DNA from: JAIRVZ01 sp031553755
GTDB taxonomy: Bacteria; Bacteroidota; Bacteroidia; Bacteroidales; Azobacteroidaceae
Reading direction: 5' to 3'
DNA length: 11,351 nt
NCBI GenBank assembly: GCA_031553755.1
Contig: JAVBKZ010000065.1
Location: 1 to 11,351, forward strand
The translations under genes were made by a program, and so were the position numbers. The notes beneath the pieces are model-generated. The model was not told where the DNA came from. It made no database searches and saw only the letters and a list, made by a program, of their open reading frames with translations. How positions within the stretch are numbered: position 1 is the first letter of the stretch; every line of letters starts with the position of its first letter. Positions 1-5,853 of this stretch are shown here, in pieces.

Positions 1-564
1 CTTTATTGAAAACAACCAGCGGTCAACGTTTGTTCCCAATTCGTAAACCGTTTTTTGAAATTTAGGGAGTTCCACAAAAATAAAATTTAACTTCCTTGAA
101 TAAATCGTTTTTGTTGTTTCCCTGAATAACCTCACTTGTTCTATTATTTGACTCTTGTCTTCTTCGAATTCATCAAAGACTATAAAGTCTAAAATAGCTA
201 CCAAATATACAGCCTTTAGCTGAAAATTCCAAAAACCTTTGGGCGCCTGATGCTGAATCGGGAAAGTAGAATAAAACAAACTCCGGTCACGAAAATAGGG
301 TTGTTTGGCTTTTTGTAGTTCAACTATGAAATATTCTCCCTTTTCGTTCTTGCAATAAATGTCGAAAATAGCTTTCCGGTTTGTTTCTTCGTTTCCTAAC
401 TGTTCGGTTGAGAGATACTGGATGTCGGTTATCCTGCCTTGTTCCTGAATGATTTCATTGAGGAAATCAATCAACAATTCTTTGTTTAATTCATTGAAAA
501 ATAACTTTTTGAATCCGAAGTCGGTCAAAGGATTCAAATACGTGGCATTAATGGTCAAGTCCAT
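1..564 (-). CDS. PD-(D/E)XK nuclease family transposase (Rpn/PDDEXK_2-like), C-terminus off the window
   Basis: The minus strand reads open from an ATG at 564-562 for 188 codons to the window edge, so the C-terminus is missing. The start MDLTINATYLNPLTDFGFKK matches the usual opening of Bacteroidota proteins annotated as PD-(D/E)XK nuclease family transposase (related to Rpn recombination-promoting nucleases), where an N-terminal NPLTDFGFKKLF block precedes the nuclease core. The core is visible as AIFDIYCKNEKGEYFIVELQ around residues 65-84, with Asp68, Glu82, Gln84 and Lys85 in the D-(x)n-E-x-Q/K pattern of the catalytic site. Known members of this superfamily are DNA endonucleases that promote RecA-independent recombination; activity here is inferred. 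Full members are near 300 residues, so about a third is probably missing. A good promoter lies upstream, so it is probably transcribed alone. Its role could be selfish or in defence; the sequence does not decide. Confidence 0.85.
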   Translation of the reverse strand, partial: MDLTINATYLNPLTDFGFKKLFFNELNKELLIDFLNEIIQEQGRITDIQYLSTEQLGNEETNRKAIFDIYCKNEKGEYFIVELQKAKQPYFRDRSLFYSTFPIQHQAPKGFWNFQLKAVYLVAILDFIVFDEFEEDKSQIIEQVRLFRETTKTIYSRKLNFIFVELPKFQKTVYELGTNVDRWLFSIK

Positions 565-616
565 GATAAATTGGTTTTGTTGGTAATAAAATTTATAGTT
601 TTGGATAAAAACGGAA

Positions 617-647
617 CAAAAATAGATAACTTTATTGAAAACTACAA
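617..647 (-). promoter_or_regulatory. Bacteroidota-type promoter for the PD-(D/E)XK gene
   Basis: On the minus strand TATTTTTG (624-617) matches the -7 consensus TAnnTTTG. A TTG (647-645) sits 20 nt upstream, where the -33 TTTG/TTG element belongs. The leader to the ATG at 564 would be about 45 nt. The -33 element lies over the stop codon region of the upstream glycosidase gene, which suggests that the nuclease gene is a separate transcription unit. Motif matching only. Confidence 0.6.
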
Positions 648-2168
648 CTTCACCGTCTTCGATTTTCCTTTTTTTGTTTCGTTGTGAAAACGGTCGACAG
701 AAGTGACCACATATTTGAATTTTTCTTTTCCCGCGTCGTATGGTAAAAGATATTCTGTTTCGCGCGTGATTTTTATGATTTTTGAAGCGTCTTCCAAATT
801 TGTTTTTTCTTTGTCTCGAAAACGATAAATCACGTAATACTGTCCGGTTTCGGGGTCATTGATATCTCCGTTGCGTTTCCAATGAAGTTTATAGCCTTGC
901 GCTGTCCATTCGGCTTTTAGTGATTTAACATCTTTCGGACGTTTATCATGCATGTGCGAATATGCGGGGATTAAAGCCGGATAACGTTGATAATTATTTT
1001 GCAAACTATCTACAATTCCGCCCTTATTTTTTAGCAATTCATATCCGGGCCAGAAACAATTACCATAAATGGCAGGTAAATTACGTTCTAATTGCATTTT
1101 CCGGGTCAATTGATTCCTGTTGGAATAATACAAATCCTGCGTGTTCATTGTGCGGACAACATCTTGCCCAATATACAAATGCGCTCCATAATTATTCCGG
1201 CTCCACCATTTGATTAGCGTTTCATAATCGGCCGCTTTATGTCCGATTTCCCAATAAATTTGTGGTACATTATAATCAATCCAACCTTTTTCAACCCAAA
1301 GTTTCACATCCGCGTATAAATCGGAATAATTTTGCAAACCTTTTGTATCGCTTCCCGAATTGTCGGGGGTGTCTTTTTTGTTCCTGTAAATTCCAAACGG
1401 ACTGATACCGAAACGAACCCAAGGTTTGGAAACTATGATTGTCTCTTTGATTTGTTTGATTAAAATATTGACATTATTTCGTCTCCAGTCATCGCGTTGG
1501 GAAGAAGAAAATCCTTGAGTTTTAGCATATAAATTAAAAGATACATCATCATCAAATTTTTGTCCCGCAATGGGATATGGATAAAAATAATCATCCATGT
1601 GAATCGCGTCTACATCATACCTCATTACAATATCTTTCACAATACGACAGATATAGTTGCGGTTTTCAGGTAATCCGGGATCGAAAAATATTTGAGAACC
1701 ATATTTCACAAAACGTTCAGGATATCGATAATATATATGAGATTCATGTAAAACATCATCTCCTTTAAGCGTAACACGGTAGGGATTGAGCCACGCGTGG
1801 AATTCCATATTCCGTTTGTGGCATTCTTCAATCATAAAATACATCGGGTCGATATACGGAGATGGAGAAACACCTTGTTTTCCGGACAAATATTTACTCC
1901 ATGGTTCAAAATCGGAATAATAAAAAGCGTCAGCGGTTGGCCGTACCTGAAAAATAACAGCATTGATATTCATCGACTGCAATTCGTCGAGCGCATTAAT
2001 CAGATATTGTTTCATTTTTTCGGTCGACATATTGCGATATTGCACTTCGCCGATTACATGCATCCAGACACCACGAAATTCTCGTTTTTGTGTAATTTGT
2101 GAAAAAGAAAATATTGTGTTGAGTATTAAAAACAATAATAATAAAAACGATTTGATTTTTAGATTCAT
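642..2168 (-). CDS. Secreted GHL10-family glycoside hydrolase (DUF187, family 10 glycosylhydrolase-like)
   Basis: The protein has 508 residues from the ATG at 2168. An in-frame ATG at 2186 would add MSLNYI, but it lies only about 10 nt past the -7 motif, and the later start gives a clean signal peptide, MNLKIKSFLLLLFLILNTIF followed by SFSQ. The mature protein opens with EFRGVWMH (about 30-37), the hallmark first strand of the GHL10 TIM barrel. Further conserved blocks are NAVIFQVRPTADAFY (about 69-83), FHAWLNPYR (about 123-131) and VDAIHMDDYFYPY (about 186-198), whose acidic pair is the expected active-site region. The last 100 or so residues look like an FN3-type beta-sandwich (KLHWKRNG, YYVIYRF, YVVTSVDRFHNE). 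Family knowledge: the E. coli relative DigH (YddW) cleaves denuded peptidoglycan glycan strands, so a cell-wall role in the periplasm is plausible but inferred. The family is common in Bacteroidota. No frame break is seen. Confidence 0.9.
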   Translation of the reverse strand: MNLKIKSFLLLLFLILNTIFSFSQITQKREFRGVWMHVIGEVQYRNMSTEKMKQYLINALDELQSMNINAVIFQVRPTADAFYYSDFEPWSKYLSGKQGVSPSPYIDPMYFMIEECHKRNMEFHAWLNPYRVTLKGDDVLHESHIYYRYPERFVKYGSQIFFDPGLPENRNYICRIVKDIVMRYDVDAIHMDDYFYPYPIAGQKFDDDVSFNLYAKTQGFSSSQRDDWRRNNVNILIKQIKETIIVSKPWVRFGISPFGIYRNKKDTPDNSGSDTKGLQNYSDLYADVKLWVEKGWIDYNVPQIYWEIGHKAADYETLIKWWSRNNYGAHLYIGQDVVRTMNTQDLYYSNRNQLTRKMQLERNLPAIYGNCFWPGYELLKNKGGIVDSLQNNYQRYPALIPAYSHMHDKRPKDVKSLKAEWTAQGYKLHWKRNGDINDPETGQYYVIYRFRDKEKTNLEDASKIIKITRETEYLLPYDAGKEKFKYVVTSVDRFHNETKKGKSKTVKL

Positions 2169-2195
2169 GATGTAATTTAATGACAAAAATTCTTA

Positions 2196-2203
2196 CAAAA
2201 GTA
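2196..2203 (-). promoter_or_regulatory. -7 promoter element of the GHL10 gene
   Basis: TACTTTTG on the minus strand matches TAnnTTTG. No clear TTTG lies 19-21 nt upstream. It places the transcript start near 2189, almost on the ATG at 2186. That favours the ATG at 2168, with a leader of about 20 nt, as the true start. Confidence 0.45.
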
Positions 2204-2214
2204 ACAAATGTTCT

Positions 2215-2222
2215 TAATTTTG
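2215..2222 (+). promoter_or_regulatory. -7 promoter element of the LOG-DUF4271-hemD-rnpA-yidD-TatD operon
   Basis: TAATTTTG matches TAnnTTTG and lies about 20 nt before the first ATG of the operon at 2243. It is back to back with the glycosidase -7 element at 2203-2196, so this 75-nt gap works as a compact divergent promoter. A good -33 TTTG is not seen. Confidence 0.5.
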
Positions 2223-2242
2223 CAGACTAAAAATTGCTGTAA

Positions 2243-2833
2243 ATGCGCGACATGATAAAAACAATTACAATTTACGGAGCTTCAAGTTCGAAAATCGATG
2301 TCCGGTATATAAAAACAGCCAACGAATTAGGCAGATTGTTGGCTTTAAATGATATTGAATGTATCACCGGTGGCGGTGAATATGGATTGATGGGAGCTGT
2401 TGCTGATGGAGCTTTAACGGCAGGAGGAAAAGTGACCGGAATTATTCCTCAATTCATGATTGCAGAAGGATGGCTTTATGATCGCCTTTCGGATTTTATC
2501 GCGGTCGATACAATGCATTCACGCAAGCAGCTAATGGCACAAAAATCTGATGCCTGCATTGCTCTTCCGGGAGGAATCGGAACCATGGAAGAATTAATGG
2601 AAATGATCACATGGAAGCAATTAGGCTTGTATAACAATCCTATTGTGATTCTTAATATTGACGGATATTATGATCCTTTGTTACTCATGTTGCAAAAATC
2701 GGTAGATGAAAAATTCATGCGCCCTGAAGTTCAAGGAGGTTGGATTGTCGCTAATTCTCCCGCGGAAGTATTAAAAATAATCACTGAACAAAAACACCAA
2801 AAGCCTAATATGCGTTCGATAGCAGCCATGTAG
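2243..2833 (+). CDS. LOG-family (TIGR00730) Rossmann-fold nucleotide 5'-monophosphate phosphoribohydrolase
   Basis: The protein has 196 residues, the normal length for the family. It shows the complete LOG signature: an N-terminal Rossmann strand TITIYGASSS (about 7-16), GGGEYGLMGAVADGA (about 43-57), MHSRKQLM (91-98) with the conserved Arg94, and PGGIGTMEE (109-117) with the catalytic glutamates. Known members cleave the base from cytokinin-type and ordinary nucleoside 5'-monophosphates, releasing ribose 5-phosphate. In bacteria this probably serves nucleotide salvage or housekeeping rather than hormone synthesis; the substrate here cannot be told. It is cytosolic, with no signal peptide. 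It is the first gene of the operon, 3 nt before DUF4271. An ATG at 2252 (Met4) is an alternative start. Sometimes mislabelled lysine decarboxylase; the motifs do not support that. Confidence 0.92.
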   Translation: MRDMIKTITIYGASSSKIDVRYIKTANELGRLLALNDIECITGGGEYGLMGAVADGALTAGGKVTGIIPQFMIAEGWLYDRLSDFIAVDTMHSRKQLMAQKSDACIALPGGIGTMEELMEMITWKQLGLYNNPIVILNIDGYYDPLLLMLQKSVDEKFMRPEVQGGWIVANSPAEVLKIITEQKHQKPNMRSIAAM

Positions 2834-2836
2834 TTT

Positions 2837-3688
2837 ATGCAGGAAGATTCTCTCACATATCAATATAATCGGCCAATATTAGAAGAGTATTTTTCAAGAA
2901 AATATTCTTCTTCAGGACAACTTTTTGAACCTCTCGATTCGAGAGAACTTAAAACATTTAAAATACAGTCTAAACTAAAACAGATCCCAATTTCACAACA
3001 ACCCCAAACTTTTGATTTGGTTTTTTGTATTTTCTTAGTTCTTTTTATTTCTCTTTCTCATGTTATAGGAAAAAAAATAAAGCTTTTCCCTTCTCTATTC
3101 AACGAATTGATTATTATAAAAGAAAGACATAGTATTTTTTCAGAAACGACTGAAGATGAATGGTATGGGAAATTGTTTTTAGGGTTACAAACCTGCCTGA
3201 TTCTTTCTGTTTTTTTGTGTCAATATTTTTCGTTACACGTAAAAACAATTACGGACAATCCGCTTGAAACAGGAATATTTCTATTATATTCATTTTTTGC
3301 TTTGATTCTTTTTTTCGTTTTTAAGTGGATATTATACGAAATGATAGGTAGGGTATTTTTCGGAAAAATGTCACATCAGATTTGGTTGAACAATTATTTC
3401 TCCTTGTTGGCCTATTCCGGAATCATATTATTTATTCCTGTTTTATGTTATTTTTATATAAAAGAAATTCGTGATTTTTGCTTTTATTTTGTCTTAGGCT
3501 ATGCTATTTTGTTAGAAATTATAGTAATATACCGGTCTTTTCTGTTATTTTTTCACAAAGCGGGTCATTTGATTTATTTATTTTTGTACCTTTGCGGCCA
3601 AGAAATAGTGCCCTTGTTTTTTTTATGGAAAACAATGGTCTATATATTTAATTTCGTGGAAAAAAGTACTCACACCTTATGGCATTGA
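2837..3688 (+). CDS. DUF4271 multi-pass membrane protein
   Basis: The protein has 283 residues: a charged, non-membrane N-terminal stretch (about 1-58), then roughly six hydrophobic segments near 60-76, 114-132, 145-167, 186-207, 212-233 and 243-272. The C-terminal block YLCGQEIVPLFFLWK (about 251-265) is the most recognisable DUF4271 feature, and the position just upstream of hemD is typical of Bacteroidota. No signal peptide precedes the first segment, so it should sit in the inner membrane. Function is not established for the family. Overlap of its last 10 nt with the hemD start (3679-3688) points to translational coupling, so a role tied to tetrapyrrole or membrane-protein biogenesis can be guessed but not shown. 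Phe, Leu and Ile richness and T-rich codons fit an AT-rich membrane protein, not foreign DNA. Confidence 0.85.
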   Translation: MQEDSLTYQYNRPILEEYFSRKYSSSGQLFEPLDSRELKTFKIQSKLKQIPISQQPQTFDLVFCIFLVLFISLSHVIGKKIKLFPSLFNELIIIKERHSIFSETTEDEWYGKLFLGLQTCLILSVFLCQYFSLHVKTITDNPLETGIFLLYSFFALILFFVFKWILYEMIGRVFFGKMSHQIWLNNYFSLLAYSGIILFIPVLCYFYIKEIRDFCFYFVLGYAILLEIIVIYRSFLLFFHKAGHLIYLFLYLCGQEIVPLFFLWKTMVYIFNFVEKSTHTLWH

Positions 3689-4440
3689 ATATAAAAAAAA
3701 TTTTGATCTCTCAACCCAAACCGGAAACAGAAAAATCGCCATATTTCGACATTGCTGACAAATACGGAATATCGATTGACTTTCGTCCATTTATTAAAGT
3801 AGAAGGAGTTTCCGCTAAAGATTTCAGAACACAAAGAATAAACATTCTTGATCACACGGCTGTAATTTTTACTTCCCGTACCGCTATCGACCACTTCTTT
3901 CGTTTGTGTGAAGAACTAAGAGTTCAAATTCCGGAAACAATGAAGTATTTCTGTGTAACAGAAGCTATTGCCGTTTATTTACAAAAATATATTGTATACC
4001 GGAAAAGGAAGATTTTCTTTACAGCCGGAGGAAAAGTTCCTGATTTAATGACACCTATCAACAAACATAACAAAGAAAAATACCTTTTTCCAGTATCAGA
4101 CGTCCATAATGAAGAATTAGCCAAATTACTGGACGAAAAGAAAATTAGCTACGAGAAGGCGGTAATGTATCGCACAGTAAGCAATGATTTTACTCCTGAA
4201 GAAAAATTTGATTACGACATGCTTGTATTTTTTTCTCCCGCGGGAATCAACTCTCTGATGAAAAATTTTCCGGAATTTGAACAAAAGGATATCAAAATCG
4301 GATGTTTTGGACCAACTACGGCACAAGCTGTAAAAGACGCGGGATTAAGATTGGACGTACAAGCGCCAACTCAAGAAGCTCCCTCAATGACTGCCGCTTT
4401 GGAAAATTACTTGAAGAAACTTGCTGAAGATAATCAGTGA
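3679..4440 (+). CDS. hemD: Uroporphyrinogen-III synthase
   Basis: The protein has 253 residues, in the range of the HEM4 family (PF02602). This enzyme closes hydroxymethylbilane into uroporphyrinogen III with inversion of ring D, the branch point for heme, siroheme and cobamides. Family sequences diverge strongly, so the call rests on the two-lobe pattern. In lobe one, the ILISQPKP strand (about 8-15) is followed by AVIFTSRTAIDHFF (61-74). In lobe two, KYLFPVSD (134-141) and AVMYRT (161-166) with the conserved Tyr164 precede MLVFFSPAGINSLM (181-194), CFGPTTAQAV (209-218) and the tail around APTQEAPSM. Its ATG overlaps the end of DUF4271 by 10 nt, and rnpA starts 10 nt after its stop. No other hem genes are in view, so the pathway is dispersed in this genome. 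The protein is cytosolic. Confidence 0.9.
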   Translation: MALNIKKILISQPKPETEKSPYFDIADKYGISIDFRPFIKVEGVSAKDFRTQRINILDHTAVIFTSRTAIDHFFRLCEELRVQIPETMKYFCVTEAIAVYLQKYIVYRKRKIFFTAGGKVPDLMTPINKHNKEKYLFPVSDVHNEELAKLLDEKKISYEKAVMYRTVSNDFTPEEKFDYDMLVFFSPAGINSLMKNFPEFEQKDIKIGCFGPTTAQAVKDAGLRLDVQAPTQEAPSMTAALENYLKKLAEDNQ

Positions 4441-4450
4441 ATACCACTGA

Positions 4451-4855
4451 ATGAGCATAAAAAATTACGGGTTTACAAAGAAGGAACGTATTTCGAGTAA
4501 AATCGAAATAGACAAGTTATTCTCCGAAGGAAAAGGTTTCATAACTTATCCCTTACGGATTATTTTTCTTGAAATTTCTTCAGAAAACAACAACGAAAAA
4601 GTAGATACTCGCGTTTCTGTCTTAATAAACGTACCCAAAAGAAAATTCAAAAAAGCAACAGACAGGAATCATTTAAAAAGGTTAATAAGAGAATCTTACC
4701 GATTAAACAAACATAGCCTAACTGAAATTCAAATACTCAAAGACAAAAGACTTTTGGTCGTTTTCCTATATTTACCGGATGAGAAAAAAACATTTTCGGA
4801 AATCGAAAACGCTATAAAAAAGGCGATAGAAATATTAAAAACCAAAATAGGATGA
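4451..4855 (+). CDS. rnpA: Ribonuclease P protein component
   Basis: This is the small basic protein subunit of RNase P, which with the M1-type RNA trims the 5' leader of precursor tRNAs. Its 134 residues are normal for Bacteroidota. The N-terminus FTKKERISSKIEIDKLFSEG (8-27) is the typical RnpA opening. The RNR-type motif is clear: ATDRNHLKRLIRESYR (69-84), with Arg72, Asn73, Lys76, Arg77, Arg80 and Arg84 placed for RNA contact. The residue after RN is His where many homologs have Arg or Lys. The stop codon overlaps the yidD start in an ATGA arrangement (4852-4855). In many bacteria rnpA follows rpmH near dnaA; here it follows hemD, an arrangement I associate with Bacteroidota. No ribosomal protein gene is near. 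Confidence 0.93.
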   Translation: MSIKNYGFTKKERISSKIEIDKLFSEGKGFITYPLRIIFLEISSENNNEKVDTRVSVLINVPKRKFKKATDRNHLKRLIRESYRLNKHSLTEIQILKDKRLLVVFLYLPDEKKTFSEIENAIKKAIEILKTKIG

Positions 4856-5073
4856 AAAAGATCATTTTATCGATATTTTTGATTCCCATATATTTTTACA
4901 GGTATTGTATTTCTCCGATGAAACCTCCTACTTGCAGGTTCACGCCTACTTGTTCTGAATATGCTTTAGAAGCTTTAAAAAAATATGGTCCGGTAAAAGG
5001 AACTTTATTGACATTCAAAAGAATCATGAGATGTCATCCGTGGGGTGGGCATGGATATGATCCTGTTCCTTGA
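4852..5073 (+). CDS. yidD: Membrane protein insertion efficiency factor YidD
   Basis: The protein has 73 residues and belongs to the YidD family (PF01809), a small inner-membrane-associated protein that helps insertion of YidC- and Sec-dependent membrane proteins. The N-terminal amphipathic or hydrophobic helix is IILSIFLIPIYFYRYCISP (3-21). The diagnostic core follows: CRFTPTCSEYALEAL (28-42), with the conserved cysteine pair, then the basic stretch KRIMRCHPWGGHGYDPVP (56-73), ending exactly at the usual C-terminus. It overlaps rnpA by 4 nt, the classic rnpA-yidD coupling. yidC is not in this window. No alternative identity is likely. Confidence 0.95.
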   Translation: MKKIILSIFLIPIYFYRYCISPMKPPTCRFTPTCSEYALEALKKYGPVKGTLLTFKRIMRCHPWGGHGYDPVP

Positions 5074-5076
5074 TTT

Positions 5077-5715
5077 ATGTACTACAATTTACACGCGCAT
5101 AATGCCCCAAAGGAAAAATCAGAAAACGTTAGTACGATTATCAACCTGTCTCCTTTTTCCATTCCGGATGAACAAAATTATTACTCTATAGGTATCCATC
5201 CTTGGCATATCAAACAAAATGAAATAGGAGAAGGAATCCAGCACGTTCGGCAATATGCCAAACATCCAAACGTGAAAGCAATTGGAGAATGTGGACTTGA
5301 CAAATTATGCGAAACCAATTTCAATTTGCAAAAAGAAATTTTTGCCGAACAAATTTCAATCAGCGAAACATGTAAAAAACCATTAATTATTCATTGTGTG
5401 AAAGCATTCGATGAAATAATTACCATTAAAAAAGAAATCAAACCATCACAAACTTGGATAATTCACGGATTCAGAGGAAAACCTCAACAAGCCGAACAAC
5501 TTGTTAAACAAGGATTTTATCTTTCTTTCGGATCTGTTTTTAATGAAATATCACTTCGTATAATTCCAATTGAAAAAATATTCTTTGAAACAGACGATAA
5601 AAATTGCGACATTCAATCTGTTTACCAAAAATCGGCAAAAATCTTAATATTAGATGAACAAATTCTAATTCAGCAGATAGAAAAAAATATAAGCTATCTA
5701 CACTTCTATTCATAA
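5077..5715 (+). CDS. TatD-family metal-dependent hydrolase, short form
   Basis: The protein has 212 residues, shorter than E. coli TatD (about 260), a length I associate with Bacteroidota versions. The metal ligands of the amidohydrolase-like barrel can be followed: HAH (His6 and His8), GIHPWHI (39-45), AIGECGLD (68-75) with Glu71, IIHCVKAFDE (104-113) with His106, IIHGFRG (128-134) with His130, and FFETDD (169-174) with Asp173. The family acts on nucleic acids as Mg-dependent 3'-5' exonuclease or DNase, linked to repair and DNA breakdown; the exact substrate here is unknown. The usual Asp before HxH is Asn4, and the part after ETDD is short. It starts 3 nt after yidD and is the last gene of the operon. 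Cytosolic, no signal peptide. In the related Bacteroidota loci I recall, a tyrS gene often follows; here dnaK follows instead. Confidence 0.87.
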   Translation: MYYNLHAHNAPKEKSENVSTIINLSPFSIPDEQNYYSIGIHPWHIKQNEIGEGIQHVRQYAKHPNVKAIGECGLDKLCETNFNLQKEIFAEQISISETCKKPLIIHCVKAFDEIITIKKEIKPSQTWIIHGFRGKPQQAEQLVKQGFYLSFGSVFNEISLRIIPIEKIFFETDDKNCDIQSVYQKSAKILILDEQILIQQIEKNISYLHFYS

Positions 5716-5737
5716 GACAAGCTATTGGACCACGTCA

Positions 5738-5784
5738 TTTTGGCAGAAAAATCTGACAAAAATCCTTTGGCATACCATTTGTCA
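5738..5784 (+). promoter_or_regulatory. dnaK control region: inverted repeat and sigma54-like element
   Basis: The 138 nt between the TatD gene and dnaK hold an exact 7-bp inverted repeat, TGACAAA (5754-5760) and TTTGTCA (5778-5784), spaced by 17 nt. Between and over its right arm lies TTGGCA (5767-5772), 6 nt, then TTTGTC-type sequence. The GG (5769-5770) is followed 10 nt later by GT (5781-5782), exact sigma54 -24/-12 spacing with one departure from GG-N10-GC. TTTGGCA also occurs at 5739-5745, so it is a direct repeat with a 27-nt offset. No CIRCE element (TTAGCACTC-N9-GAGTGCTAA) is present. The alternative housekeeping reading, TACCATTTG, has one base too many for TAnnTTTG. The leader to dnaK would be about 60 nt. 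Function is inferred. Confidence 0.4.
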
Positions 5785-5853
5785 AAATTTTTCCGTCAGT
5801 AAGATATGAACAACAAAAAAACTGAAAAATAATAATTAAAACAATATATAATC

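Noticed and set aside
1..642. 13-mer CTTTATTGAAAAC at 1-13 and 630-642 as a duplication flanking the nuclease gene
   Set aside because: The first copy is inside the nuclease coding frame and the second is in its leader; flanking bases do not match, so chance in AT-rich DNA is enough.
962..2175. Several plus-strand ORFs of 63-101 codons opposite the GHL10 gene
   Set aside because: They lie antisense to a gene with clear family motifs and their translations look like no protein family.
5716..5853. CIRCE/HrcA operator before dnaK
   Set aside because: No TTAGCACTC or GAGTGCTAA-like half sites are present.
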